Assembly: GCF_036785885.1 (NCBI RefSeq)
Contig: NC_092310.1
Coordinates: 5,084,001 to 5,148,000 of the forward strand
Direction: 5' to 3'
DNA length: 64,000 bases
Origin: Coffea arabica
Lineage: Eukaryota > Streptophyta > Magnoliopsida > Gentianales > Rubiaceae
Positions within the stretch are counted from its first letter, which is position 1, and the number at the start of each line of letters is the position of its first letter. Position numbers and translations under genes: made by a program. The notes under the pieces were generated by a model. It did no database searches, was not told where the DNA came from, and was given only the letters and a program-made list of their open reading frames with translations. This document shows positions 22,706-35,201 of the stretch, piece by piece.

Positions 22706-24262
22706 GTCTATTCAATTTATCCTAGAGGGTCGTCAGTCGAAATTATGGAGTGGTGGAAGAGGCTGCCCCGTAAGATGGCCGCGAAAGTTGTTAGTGTTGG
22801 GTTTGGGGATTTTTTGAGCCACTTGCCCGTGGCCGATAGAGATAGGAAGTTGCCTGTCGCACTTGCGGAGCGATGGTGGAACTCAACAAACTCCTTCCAC
22901 TTGCCTTTCGGAGAGATGACACAGACACCCTTGGACTTCACCTGTATAACCGGTGTTGCAGTGGGCAGCTTGCCCATTCCGTGGGATTACAATGTTAGGA
23001 AAAATGCCAATTACATCAAGGAGCAATTGGGTTGGGTGCCAGCTTTTGCTTCTGCCGGTGCCATCAGAGTTACCGATTTATTATCATTCTACAAAGACAA
23101 GGCGATTGACGAGAATGACGACGTCCAGCTGGCACATCTGACTAGAGCTTTCTTTCTATACATGCTTGGCCGCACTTTACTTAGCAACACGGCCGAAACA
23201 ATTCACCTGTACTGTTTGCCTGCGCTGGAGGACGTAGATCGTATAGGGGATTATAACTGGGGAGGGGCGGGGATATCAACCTTGTACAGATTTATGTCCG
23301 CTGTCTCCCGACGCCTGACGAAAAGCCTTGGCGGCTACAGCTTCGTTTGGGAGGTAAGTCCAGAATTGCCTTCACTCTGTGTCAATTCGACATTTCCATG
23401 TTCCGTTACATAAACTTTTTTGGTAGTTAGTGTTCATCTTAAACGCTGGACATAATCATCTCGAACGCTGGACATAATTTGTACGACCACGTGTAGGTGT
23501 GGGCTTATGAAATTCTTCAGTTAAATCCGTATAAACTGAAACAGGACGAGATGGACGTATTGCCCAGAATGTGGCGATGGCGCTCATGTAATAGAGCCAG
23601 CCGACAATCACCGTCTACGGTCGAACATTTTCGCCGCGCAATTGACACCATTAGCCCGGAAAACGTTAGTTCCCATACTTAGCACATCCAATAGTTTCTA
23701 CCGCCTAAGTGTTAACAGTTGTTATGAATTTGTTCCGCCTGTTGAACAAACCAATGTTACATCGCTTGTTAATTGTGTGTCATATGTCAACTGGCTGCCC
23801 TTCCCTGCAATGGCATTGCCGAGTCGGTATCTCAAATCCAAGGAACTAACTGCAACGAGATTGCTTTTGGATGGCCCCATGGGAAGATTTTACTACCTGG
23901 GCGAGAGGGTTATTAGGCAGGTGTATGCAGGTGTATGTGCAAAACAACCTCCCCATCGGCCATCAGATATGTACAACACTGATACAATTTCGGGAAACAG
24001 GCTACATGATGTGCTTCATGGACTACCCATTGCAAGCCTATACCCAGATCCCCCTCCATATGCTACGTATGACGAGTTTGTGCGTAGCAGGCTAATGAAA
24101 CTAATGACTTCCTCCACGTTGCCACCCAGTGGGAAGGACTGCGTAATTCATATATGTGACCAGTTGCCACTAAGTGTGGCTACAACACCGTCACTGAAAC
24201 ATCCAATTAATTACCCTCCCTGGTCTGTGTTGTGCATACAAACTGATGGATCACTGGAGTAA
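22704..24262 (+). CDS. Plant mobile domain (PMD) protein, MAIN-like
   Basis: The plant mobile domain is found in MAIN/MAIL-type host proteins and in many plant transposons. Exon A (about 22704-23353) carries the domain core: VGFGDFLSHLPVADRDRK, AERWWNSTNSFHLPFGEM, TPLDFTCITGVAVGSLPIPW, then LTRAFFLYMLGRTLLSNTAE and DYNWGGAGISTLYRFMS. It ends at a GTAAGT donor. Exon B (23497-23664) continues in phase with VWAYEILQLNP and ends at GTTAGT. Exon C (about 23720-24262) has VNWLPFPAM and GPMGRFYYLGERVIRQVYAG. The exon C acceptor is not clean in phase, so a break or a missed exon is possible. The first exon may begin further upstream. Proximity to the FAR1-like and repeat-array region suggests transposon origin. 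Confidence 0.7.
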
Positions 24263-25790
24263 GAGTGCATTCACAAAGTTGGTGGCGATGTAATAGGGTT
24301 GCCTCTTCCATGTGCTGTTGGTGATGTGGTATGGCATTCTTCGCCCTGTACTTCACCCGCCATTTAATTTTAGCAATTTGTGTAAAATTAATACAGCCAT
24401 CTGTGTTGTTTCCGCTTAGGTGCCTAGACACTGGTACGAGAACCTGCTTGTTTAGTGCATGGGCCTGAGAAAGAAAGTCTTAGAAAAAAGTGCAGAAATA
24501 TTTTGTTTGGCATCCAATGTGTCGGACAACTCACAAGTGGTGGACCAAAGGCTACATCAAATACAGGTAATTTTGGAAAGTGCATTGAAGCTCCAAAAGG
24601 GGGCAGGGAAACGCTGCCTTCACGGTGAAATTGGTGGCCGGGAATCCTGTGTTTCTAAGCGTCCGAACACAAGTGCCGGGACGCAGACATTTACGGATGA
24701 GCTTGGTAGAGGCAAAGCTCACGAATGTCAGGGAATTCATAATGCCAAAAACTGAGCACCCATGGCCCATAACCGCAAACAAGGTTGTGTAGCCGGAGGA
24801 ATGAGCATGCAAACTAGTTGGGAGTTCCCACCAACAAAGCCAAGCTGTGAGCAATCGCCATGTCTGTTGTGTAATTCTGATACAATTTTTAACTTGAACA
24901 CGGAAAATGTTAACAATTGACAGATAATTGGTAACGTTGAACTTGTTTGTCTAAATTTGTACCGTTTAACTGCTTTGATAGAAAAATTGTCACCGTAAAT
25001 TTCTCACAACTAATTTATAGTCATGTTCTTATTTTTCGTCTGTCCCAGATTGTTCTTCACCTGCAATTGAAGCTTGCAGTGAAATTAAATATTTACAACA
25101 AAACAATTTAAATGGAAGTTGTTGTTATTATAAATCTATCACATTTAATGCATTACATTTTTCAAACTTATTTATATCATGACAGAAAAGCCTTTTGTAT
25201 GAATGCAACTCCAACACAAGAATATGAGTTCAATGTATTAGTAAAGTTACTCGAACTAATTAATAATATCTATTAGTAAATATGTATAATTATTAGTATA
25301 ATTCATAAAATTAATTATATTACATAAATTAATATACATATATAATACCATTGTTATTGGTGCACTGAAAAGACGCATAAGCATTGTGAGCAATGAAAAT
25401 AGATGGGGAGAAACAGAAGTTACTGTTCCTACACCTTAATGGAACGATGGGCAAAAGAAAGGCGTTGGGCCTTACGGTTATTGGTTAGGATAGCAAGGAG
25501 AGGAACAAACAGCCCATATCGTAAAAGCAGTTTATAGCAGCAGCGTAAGGCACCAGTTTACAAAGCTGGGCAACTGAAGCTGATTCCCAAGTAGCCACTT
25601 CGGAAAACGTCTATCCCACGAAGAGATTTTGCGCAACATACGCTTCCACTTAATTTCCTATTTACAAAAAAGGACCGTAACAAGTTTGCTTCGTCTAATA
25701 AACAATTTGTCAACTACTTACTCTCCTATTAACCAAGTGCAGTAGCACTATTTGCTATAGCAGTGCTTACGACGCAACCATGACAGTCAT
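24263..25790. other. 3' region of the PMD gene and AT-rich spacer
   Basis: A frame at 24459-24755 (QRLHQIQVILESALKL) is helical and could be a last PMD exon, but it has no recognised domain. 24870-25350 is AT-rich. 25350-25790 shows nothing I can name. Confidence 0.4.
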
Positions 25791-25854
25791 GCATCTGGTG
25801 ATCCTTCTGTGCATAACCCCTTCGGTGGAACTACAATGACTTATCCATCTAGAC

Positions 25855-26005
25855 CTAGAAATCTTGAATACTCTTCAGCCCACCGATACATAACAAAAGA
25901 CAATCCCTCAAGCCGGTGTTGCTCTGTAACCTGTCTGTTGTCACGGTTGCTATTTCCATGCACAACCATACCATCTCTTTCAACCTCTGCATTTCACACC
26001 TAAAA
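25855..26005 (-). pseudogene. Possible last exon of the FAR1-like gene
   Basis: An acceptor-like TTTTAG precedes a frame reading CEMQRLKEMVWLCMEIATV and ending GGLKSIQDF then stop. The coiled-coil character and same-strand position suggest a C-terminal exon of the FAR1-like gene. The link is inferred, not proven. Confidence 0.35.
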
Positions 26006-26417
26006 GAATATATAATAGGATTTACACACGCAACAGCTGTGAAATAAGAACAACAAAGCCATTTACCAACAAGTACTGCATTAGTACAATGACTGTTTAC
26101 TACCTTTGAGTGGCTGTGGTCATAACAGCTTACAATGGCCCATGACACATTCAAACTTACATTATTTACACTTCAATGGTAACGGAATCAAATTTTTTTA
26201 AACACCACTACAACCTGTACCCAGTATTCCCCGCATTCATGAATACCTTGTAGCCTTCTCATGCTCAAAACAAATTAATGTGAAGGAAAAATACAAACCG
26301 TTCCCCTTCTACAATTTTGTACTTGTTTCATTGAAAGACTACTCTTGCACCTCTACTCACCAAAACCTACCTTATTTATTGCGTAACTGCAAACCGAAGC
26401 ATCACAACAGTAGTGCC

Positions 26418-29244
26418 TCATCTTTCTCCTGGACTTCTTTGTTGGCCACCTGTGTCCCTTCCACCGCTACCGAATGGTTGTGGTACAAATGCTTGTTCTC
26501 TCCATTCGCCTGAGTCGCTCCAGCCCGTACCAATTTCAAATGATTTTTCCAGCGAGTCATCCAAACAATTTTTCATATAATCATCATGAACTGCTGTGTT
26601 GTGCGAATTCTTTTTGTATGGGCATGTTCGTTGGTTGTGGCCTGCCTGCAATCTTAAATCCATATATCACATGTCAAATAATTTGTGACTACAAGTAATC
26701 ACGTCAATTAAGCACAATGCTAACATTACACCACTTCAACTTTCTTGCATTGCCAAAAACTTTGTATACTTTGTATGCACTTTTAATTATGTGTTTATTT
26801 GCTACTGTTGATAATAAGAACGAAAAATACCCACTTCTTCATTATTACCTTCACTGTCCACTTCATGTATTTTATCAATTAACTACTGTATAACTACGTA
26901 TGCAATTCCAATAGTACCTGCAATGACCACACTTTCTTTTCTTCTTTGCTTCTGCATGCTTGTGATCACCTTTAGACCGAGACACCCTGGGATCTAACAG
27001 CCCAAATGTTCTTCTACTTCTATCGTTCCTCACTCTTGAATCCATTGCAAATTCGTCTCCCCCATATCCCCTGTCAATCCACTTCTCCTTTAGGTCCACA
27101 GAATGCTTGTCAAACATCTGCTGCAGATCATTAAACGCATCATCCATGTAGGACGCATAGTAACACATAGTATTACAGCTGGACTTTAAAGTGCCATATC
27201 TGGCCATTTGTGTCAGCCGTTCGTCTGCAACAAATGCTTTCATTCCATTATTAGTACAGTAAATTCCCTTGGTCCACTAAAGAATATTCTCCCGGATGCT
27301 TGTCACAGGCTATGTTCGTGGCACTTGCATAGAAATGCACAGAGTAATATTCGCTGCGAGGAGTTTAATAACAGTTGTATAACCTGATGGCGAGAAAGTG
27401 TAGCACTCTTGAGTTTGAGGATCGGTGGGCTAGGTTAGTTAATGAATGTGGGGTGGTAGAGAATGAGTGGGTGAAGAAGTTGTACCGTAGGAGAAGGTTA
27501 TGGGCAGAGGCCTATTTACGCGGTCATTTTTTTGCAGCTATGAGAAGTACTCAAAGGTGTGAGAAAATGAATGTTTTTTTGAATGAGTACTTGAATGAAA
27601 AAATGCGACTATATGAATTCGTTAGAAGTTTTGATTTGGCAATAGCATGACTTCGACATACTGAGAGCAAAGCAGTTCACACAAGCGAAAATACAAAACC
27701 AGTCTTAACCACAATCCTGCCCGAATTAGAGGGAAGTGCAGCGGAGGTGTTTACAAGGAATGTGTTCTTTATGGTGAGGAAGCATTTGAACAGGCAAGGA
27801 CTTCTAATTTCTGAGGGCTGGAACGAGGATGGAGGGAGTCGTACATATTATTACTCGAAATATGGTGGACACGAAATAAGTTGGAGGGTGGATTATGATA
27901 GGTCAATGGAGAAGCTAATATGCTCTTGCATGAAATTCGAGTCAAAGGGGATTCCTTGTGCTCACATGTTTCACGTAATGGTGGTAGAAGGAATGAACAG
28001 GAACCCAGAAGCATGCATTTCGTCATCACTGCTACTGGCCTTCTACCTTTCATAGTCTCTACAAATGTACTTAGCACCCATTCATATGTTTCAATCCTCT
28101 CATCTGATAGCAGTGCACAGCCAAAAACAGTACTGTTCAAATGGTTGTTTACCCCTGCAAGTACAACTAGTGGCTTGCGGTATTTATTTGTTTTGTATGT
28201 TGTATCAAATACCAATACATCTCCAAATACACTGAAGTCCGCACGAGATTTAGAATCTGCCCAAAACAACCTTGCCAATCTTCCTTCGTTATCTACATGA
28301 TATTTATAAAAGAACATGTCATCGGCATCCTTCTTCGCTGCCAAGAACCCAAGTGCCCCTTCTGCATCGCCATTAAAAATATCTTTTCTACGTTCCTCGT
28401 CCATTCGGTTATACAGATCTTTAATGCAAAATCCCACGTTACTATACCCTCCGGGTTTGATAACAAAATGTTTCATTATCTGGCATATTCTAGTCCCAGC
28501 CAACTTTAGACTTTTTGCCTGCGCATATTCTGCATCGTTCACTTTTCTATGCCACCTAATGTGTTGCACACTTGCCTCTGATGCCAGCGGGTGATTGTGC
28601 TCCATAATGAAACGTGTCACCACATACTTTACCGATTCTATGTCATATTTCACGCGAAAGCGAGCCCCACACCCGGTTCTTGTGATTGGTTTTGTTTCTC
28701 TTTTCCGGTCTTCATAATTAAACCACTTTTCATTCCTATAACCTTCACAGCAACATACCCATTTTCTAAATCTTGAAATGCCATCTGCATCTTGTTTGGC
28801 ATTACTTTTACGAATCCCAAATCCGCTTAGTTTCGCATACAAATTATAGAATTCCCCAGCTTCTTCTTCCGTGTCAAATGTTAATTTCATTACGTCATCC
28901 ATGCCTATTGCGCCCACCAATTCATCTGCCTCCTCATCTTCGTGTCCTCCTATTGAACCACCGATTTCTTCAATGAATGTGTCTCGGTCACACTCAGGTT
29001 CTTGGTTAAGGTCAAATGACCTTAACCTGCTGCAACCATCCATCCCCATTTTTCCGTTCTCTGTTTCCTGCACCATGTCATGAGTTTTAAGCGCCCCATC
29101 CTGCCCCATAGTTACAACCCCTGTATGGTTGTTCAATGTTTTTTCTAACCACTTAACATTTTTTTTCAGCCTCCCCATATGCTTTCGTTTGTAACATAAA
29201 TACTGATCGTCTACTAATGGAACAAAACATATATACACGATCAT
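26418..29244 (-). pseudogene. FAR1/FHY3-like transposase gene with inverted middle segment
   Basis: FAR1/FHY3 proteins derive from MULE transposases. The minus strand from 29244 (or Met at 29178) to about 28021 encodes the FAR1 DNA-binding domain (GEFYNLYAKLSGFGIRKS, TRTGCGARFRVKY, FIMEHNHPLA) and the first half of the MULE transposase domain (DVLVFDTTYKTNKYRKPLV), stopping at GRRPVAVMT. The next part of the protein is on the plus strand: 27266-28020 reads LPDACHRLCSWHLHRNAQSN, a middle segment, and the SWIM finger (CSCMKFESKGIPCAHMFHV) to GMNRNPEACI. The C-terminal part resumes on the minus strand at 27243-26930 (LTQMARYGTLKSSCN, then DPRVSRSKG and KRKCGHC), with the knuckle continued near 26640 (GHNQRTC) to the stop at 26418. 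The inverted middle also has a frameshift near 27380. It cannot make one protein. Confidence 0.8.
27244..28020 (+). other. Inverted middle segment of the FAR1-like gene
   Basis: This segment codes on the plus strand while both flanking parts of the same gene code on the minus strand. It runs in order from the CHRLCSWHLHRNA motif to the SWIM finger and ends at the point where the outer parts meet. The hexamer AAATGC (27232-27237) and its complement GCATTT (28015-28020) sit at the two breakpoints. Confidence 0.8.
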
Positions 29245-29780
29245 TTCAGTTAATAAACCATACTTTATCTCACAACTTTTACATAATACAGACGATAAAC
29301 ATTACTCTAACATTCATATACACAGTTTTTATAAGTGTGGCTGATGCAATTATATCAACCTTTAGCACAAAATACCACTATCGACATGTATTTTCAAAGT
29401 TATGGACAAAAGTACTCACCTTTGATTTCTCTGCTTCTGTTCCACGCCGCTGCATTCTGTCACCACAGCTTCGGAAGGCCCTTCCTCAGATATATTTACC
29501 GTCACCGCCTGCGCCTGAATTTAGGCCACTAGACACCACCTCTGACTATTCCGCCTTGACTTCTTCTTTACCAAATTTTTGCCTTCGATTCCGACCTCAC
29601 CACCTGTCTTCAAACACACGCATCACTGCGGGCCCCAACATGGCTGTGTGTTTAGTACCTAATACGCTTCCTCTTCGGTGGCCCCAGCATGGCTTTGTTT
29701 AGTACTGCTTACGCTTCGTTTTCGATGTTTTATACAACAGAACCGACACCGGCGTGTTAATTTTTATGCTTTCTGATAAA
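29245..29780. other. Upstream region of the FAR1-like gene
   Basis: Probably leader and promoter of the minus-strand gene. The plus-strand frame at 29217-29702 has no domain, and I treat it as chance. Confidence 0.4.
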
Positions 29781-30290
29781 TAATTTTGTATTCAAGCAAA
29801 TTGGGTTCTCCTGACTGTCTGATGGACGAAAGCCGTAAAGAGCTGGTCATTTATAAGGCAACCGTTTTAACTAAATTTTATCCCATAACCCAACATTTGT
29901 ATATAAGGCACGTTGGGTACTCTGTCACTGTAATGGTTGAAAGGTACAAAGAACTGGTCTTTTACTCACCAACGGGTCTAATTTTATTTTATCCGATAAA
30001 TCAGTCTATCTTTATGCCACCTTCGGTATTATGTTGTTATAATGGAAGAAAACCAAAGGGAGCTGAAACTTTTAAACTAAGACACCCGTTTGAATATAAT
30101 AATGGTTCTCAAAATGGATTTAATCTTTAGTTGTAGTGCAGGAAAGCCATAAAGAGTTGGCTCTTTATTCAAAAATGCATTTGAATATGATATTGTGCGA
30201 TCACTAACATTTGTATTCAAGGAAAATGGGTACTTCCGTTGTTATTATGGACGAAAGAGTTGAAAATTTGGGTTGTTTTAATAAAGTTAA
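29781..30290 (+). repeat. Tandem array of the 108-bp unit, five decayed units
   Basis: Cores (GTAAAGAGCTGG and variants) lie near 29833, 29944, 30053, 30149 and 30253. Each is followed by the same TTTATT, ATTTTATCCGATAAAT and GGGTACTCTGT blocks as the arrays at 1.4 and 9.5 kb, in the same orientation. Confidence 0.75.
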
Positions 30291-30691
30291 CTGGTTTATT
30301 TTTACTCCTTAGCCCATTATATTTATGTTAATTCCATTTCACCCCAATGCATTTCCAGCTTGTACAGTACGCTACATTTCCAATGTCCAAACCGCGGTTA
30401 TAGGTCATCACTTCCTTTTCTAGAATTATTCCCTTTCGTCATCCGTACTTGTCAGGTTGCAACGTGGAGGCTTCTTTGCCATATTATTTGCTTTCCACAC
30501 CTGTCTTCGAACTTTGTGAATACACTACAGAAATTACCATGGTGGAGTATCACGTGTCTACCAAAATAGTAAATATCCTTATACTATAATATTAAGCTAG
30601 TTTTTAGGTTAAACTTTTCTTTAAATTTTGACCACCTTCTTGTGGGCAAGATAATCTTTTTAGATTAGAGTCAATACAAATGTAACATTAA

Positions 30692-30972
30692 AGGTGCGTT
30701 TGATAAAGGTGAAGTTCGAAAACTTAAATCTGAAATTTGAATCCATTAAAATATTGAATTATTAAGTATTAAATCTAATAGATTTGAGTGTATATCACAT
30801 TAAGTGATAAGTGAATAGCTTATCATTTAATTTTGAAAAAAAATTTCGTTTCGAAAATTCAGTGCAACTTAATTAATTCAAATGTTTAATTTTTTATTAT
30901 TAAACGTGTCTGACCATATCAAGGTCTGAATCCGTTAAATTTAAGTGTTGAATTAGATTATCAAACAGGACC
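30692..30972. mobile_element. Harbinger/Tourist-like MITE, 281 bp
   Basis: The ends AGGTGCGTTTGATAA and (reverse complement) GGTCCTGTTTGATAA are imperfect inverted repeats. They are flanked by TAA on both sides (30689-30691 and 30973-30975), the usual three-base duplication of this superfamily. No coding. Confidence 0.65.
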
Positions 30973-31222
30973 TAAGTACGAGTATAATTACTCTTTTGTT
31001 CTTATTTAGTGTGAATTGGTCTTTTCTTCACGTAGGATGACATCAATTGTTCTTAGGCTATTGTCTTAACTGTTCAAGTGTCAAGTGTCTAGTAGAAAAA
31101 TAGTACAAAATTGATTAAATTTCTTTCCCTGTTGATAAAAACATCCTCTCAAAAAGCGACAATCTTTTCAAGGTGGACGGAGTAATATATTACTTTTATT
31201 ATTGTATAGTCTAAAAAAGTGA

Positions 31223-31224
<2 letters not shown>

Positions 31225-31268
<44 letters not shown>
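31225..31268. repeat. (TA)n microsatellite
   Basis: An uninterrupted run of 22 TA dinucleotides. Confidence 0.95.
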
Positions 31269-31269
<1 letters not shown>

Positions 31270-31386
31270 GCACACACTTGGTTAATGTATTGAATTAAAA
31301 ATTAAATTCTTTCTATAAAAAAGTAAAATAAAGTATTAAGTATTATGATCCATCATTGATCAATTGAGAAAGTGGGAAAAATTATA

Positions 31387-31715
31387 CTCCCTCCGTCCCA
31401 TTTTGATAGTCATGTTTCTTTTTTCACACAATTTAAGAAAAAATAGTTAATTTTGTTGGAAAAATAAATTTAGAGTGCTATTTTCCTAAAATATCCTCAC
31501 ATTAAATAGAGTACAACTTTATAGGAACTTGAATTGATGGTAAAAAAAGAGTCAACTCTCATTAAATGTGGTTGGTTTATAATAACAACAACTTACATTG
31601 AATAAGGGTATTTTAGGAAAATTAAAATACAACTACATTCTTCAAGTGGAGAGTGGACTACAATTTGGGACAGATAAAAAAGGAAAACAGGACTATCAAA
31701 GTGGGATGGAGGGAG
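31387..31715. mobile_element. Stowaway-like MITE, 329 bp
   Basis: Begins CTCCCTCCGTCCCATTTTGA and ends in its imperfect reverse complement (TCAAAGTGGGATGGAGGGAG). It is flanked by TA on both sides, as for Tc1/mariner-type Stowaway elements. A poly(A)-ended stretch at 31718-31765 next to it resembles the 3' end of the SINE-like insert at 46365. Confidence 0.85.
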
Positions 31716-32111
31716 TAAATAGGAGGTCTTGGATTTAAAGTCTCCCACTTACCAAAAAAAAAAAAGAAGATCAAATTTAAAATGAGTTTTTGGATAAGAA
31801 ACATGAAATTATATAACAATTGAAATTCCTAAATGATTTAGAGCTAAAATATAATTTCAAAAAAGTAAAATGACAAAAAACATAATGATGCAAAAAAGTA
31901 GGTACACAAGGAAACTCAAAAGAATTAAAGAAGTTAAAGCAAAAAGATGCATATTACGACGAAAACATACCCAGCTGTCCATCTCACATTAAATGTCCCA
32001 GACAAATAAGGCTACTTGACTGCATTAAACAACTAGGCATAAATGTTCAAGTGAAGAACCGAACGAGTCAATACCGGACGAGTCAACTAGGCATAAATGT
32101 TTAATAAAAAC

Positions 32112-33226
32112 TATACCTGGCAATTATGCTCAAAACCCAACAATCCACCCAACCCACCCACTAATTTCAGATGTTGGGTTGGGTAATTTGGGTGTTGGAT
32201 CAATTTTGGGTTGGGTAATAAAAACCCAAATATATTTTGAGCGGAATGGGTATTTGTGTTGGGTACCCATTACCCAACTTCCACTTTCATTTGACAGAGA
32301 TGTAAAACTTGTTCTTATACTATTGTCTTCTCTAGTTTGTACAAATTATAAATATTACTACCCAGATTTCTAGTTAGCATCAAATTTGACTCTCAAGCGG
32401 ATTAAAGTTTTTCTTGAATAAGAGAAGAATAATTTAAGTCTTGGCATTTTTCGTTAAACTTTTACTAGAATTATATTTCACGTTACACTATGAATTAGGT
32501 GACACCCATAATAAGGATCATAGGAATGACCAAGTAATCGTGAAGGATATATGGCGTAATATGGAGTATAACACAAAAATGTTGAACGGAGGATCAAATG
32601 CCAAATTCTACTCATGATGTATTCAAAATAAATTTCATATGCAAATTCGGAAGTTATCTTTTAGGACGCAACATGATTCATTTTGTGTTTATTTCTAATT
32701 TCTAATTTCTCCATTTTACAACGGCTCAGATGTGTTATCATGCATGATTCTTTTGTATTTATTTTTTGGATCAAAATTTCAGTTTATAACTTTCTTTAAA
32801 GTGTGATTGGATCCAAGTAGTTTAAACAGTTAGTATGTGTGTGTATTTGTAAAAGTATATTAGTGTGTATTTTAGTGTGTTTGTATGTGTAAAAATAACG
32901 TATTTCAAAAGAACTTAAAAAGTGAGTGTGTGTTTGTATCTGTGAGTGTTTTAGTGTGTGAAAATATATCTTTCTATGTGAAAATATATTTATGTGTGTG
33001 AAATTTTTTTTTTGTATGTGAAAATATATTTGAGAGAGTTAATGTATCAAAATCTATTATTTAATATATTGGGTCATATTTGGGTCATGGGTTTGAGATA
33101 ACCCAATATGACCCAACCCAAAATTAACCCAACCTAATATTGGGCGGATTGGGTATAATCCATTTAAATAAAAACCCAACATCAACCCTCCCAAAACCCG
33201 TTCAACCCGCCCAGTTGCCAGGTATA
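32112..33226. mobile_element. Non-autonomous hAT-like element with CCAACCC-rich ends, copy 1 (1115 bp)
   Basis: The terminal inverted repeat is TATACCTGGCAA, flanked by a perfect 8-bp duplication ATAAAAAC (32104-32111 and 33227-33234), as in hAT elements. The sub-terminal 150 bp at each end is packed with CCCAACCC/GGGTTGGG motifs that pair across the element. The interior has a TGTGTGTATTTGTAAAAG-like low-complexity part and no coding. Confidence 0.85.
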
Positions 33227-33234
33227 ATAAAAAC

Positions 33235-33579
33235 CGTTTCAATTCATCAGATGAACAGTCAATACCGGACGAGTTAACTATTTTACTACAACATTTAATT
33301 TCTAAAGCGGTGTTTTGAACCATTCCAGGGTTGGACGTCAGCCAGCTCGAACAGCAACTAGATTGACGGTTCAACCGGTTCGATTGAGCAGCCCGAGCTG
33401 AGTTTTAAAACTCTGCTTCTTACCATTATTAGATACTGATAGAACGATTCCTATAGTCATTGTTGTATTAAACTTTAACAAGCTATGCGTTTCAATAATT
33501 ATTGGATTGTCTGTGACAAGTGAAGGCAAATTTGGATCCTCTCCTGACTTGGACTTTCATGATTGAGACAGGTTTAGCT
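33235..33579 (-). other. Likely displaced 3' flank of the P450 gene
   Basis: Before the copia insertion this DNA directly followed the P450 stop codon on the minus strand, so it should hold the ancestral 3' UTR and polyadenylation region. 33285-33400 contains a decayed repeat rich in CCGGTTC-type motifs. No gene. Confidence 0.5.
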
Positions 33580-33584
33580 GAAGA

Positions 33585-35187
33585 TGTTAGCTTTTAGGGA
33601 CACTATGCAGTGGAAAAATAAAAATTTTTCCCTAAAACTATCCTGGAATCACCCTAGATTTTACGTATGATGCACTAAAAGTAGGGTTATAGGATTACCT
33701 TAATTCTTGCGGCGACTCCCTGTAGCGTTGTTGAGGATGGTCAGCCCTTGAGCAGTCCAGTCGTCCTGCCTCTACTGATATCCACGCTAGAGTAACCTTG
33801 GGTCGTCTCACGAACTATGTATTGAAGAGCAAGAAAAAGTTGCTAGCCCTTCTTGCTCTTATTCGAAGTATGTGACTCTCACAGACTCTCCCTTTTCCTT
33901 TTTGTTTACCTTCACCCTCTCAAAACCATCCTCTATCTCTCCCTTAGGAGTTAAAAGGAGAGAGAGAGATAATAAGATAGAATGATGAGTCTTGCTGTCT
34001 GATTCAAAATCAAACGATAAGACTTCTCATCACACAAGACTCTATCTATCAGTTATCTGACAGATAAGAGATAATCGTTCACTCTTATCTACTCAAATAG
34101 GCCTGGGATTTATTTTCTTTTAAAATTAAACCCCGATAATTTACATAGTTTTAATCCAGGATTAAATCTCTATTGCGTGTGACCCAATAGGTCCCGAATA
34201 AATTGGTAATAATTATGGTTTAATAATTAGATAAAATAAACGACTTTATTTTATCATAACTTATAATAAATAATTAATCCATAATTATAGACCACGAGCG
34301 GTGTCGAGCAACACATCGCAACCGCCCAATTATTCGGAATTAGTCAAGGGAATTTGACCTAACCTTTCCGTGAAAAATTACCGTGTAATTATTATCCTTT
34401 CACCAAAGATATCCAATTAGTCAGGAATAAGGAATAAGTGCCAATTCCCTGATGACTAATTAAGTTTTCTAGTTCCCGAAATTTACCCTAAATTAGATTA
34501 AATTGAAGACATTCTTCAATTTACCTGATAGTCGACTTTAGGATCAATTTCCCACTAGTGGCCATCCGGATATCAACTCCTTCTATCAGAGTGGTAAATC
34601 CTATCTCGATCACCCATTTTCTTTACATGCTTCACACTACATCCAACTTCTACACTTTAAGGCACTCACGAAGAGAACAAGTAATTAGAGTCAAAATGTA
34701 GCGATTCACGCTCAAGATACTATGGTAATCTCAAGTCGTAGGATCACTTATACAATTTTTCACTAGAGATACACCATTGGCACTAGATAGGTATCCTAAC
34801 GGGATCTCTAAATGGATCACTCCAATGCATTTGTACTTTCCAAATCATCTACACATTAGCCTAGGTATCATCATACCATAGTTGATGAGAACAACCACTA
34901 ATTACATTAATTAGAGGCTAACTGTGTACTAGTTTTACCGTACTAAAGATGTCCTATTTCATTAGTACTATAACTAGGAAATTTTAAGAATATTACTATA
35001 AATGCGATTGATATCTCATAGTCATCAACTCTTGTGACTACCATCACATTAGTAAACATTCTAAGGACTTTATCAGTTATATCTAATATTTAACAGATAA
35101 ATAAGAAGTTATTAAAATACAAAACATATAATTTAGGAATGTATAAAATAAAAACAAATACATTGTTTTAGGGCATACATTCCAACA
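33585..35187 (-). repeat. 3' LTR of the copia element
   Basis: 1603 bp, starting TGTTAG and ending CCAACA in plus orientation. It aligns with 41414-43016 over the whole length. Confidence 0.95.
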
Positions 35188-35198
35188 ATCTCCCACTT
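35188..35198 (-). other. Polypurine tract
   Basis: On the minus strand reads AAGTGGGAGAT immediately before the 3' LTR, the usual plus-strand priming site of plant copia elements. Confidence 0.85.
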
Positions 35199-35201
35199 GC
35201 A

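Noticed and set aside
27375-28055. A separate plus-strand gene for the SWIM-finger protein
   Set aside because: Its content is exactly the part missing between the two minus-strand pieces of the FAR1-like gene, so an inversion explains it better than a second gene.
32179-33374. Frames within and next to the hAT-like element as genes
   Set aside because: They consist largely of GGGTTGGG-type repeat translated as Gly/Val/Leu/Trp strings, with no domain.
33285-33400. CCGGTTCGA-type palindromic stretch as a separate MITE
   Set aside because: It resembles a known style of plant repeat, but I could not set ends or a duplication, so I only mention it within the flank.
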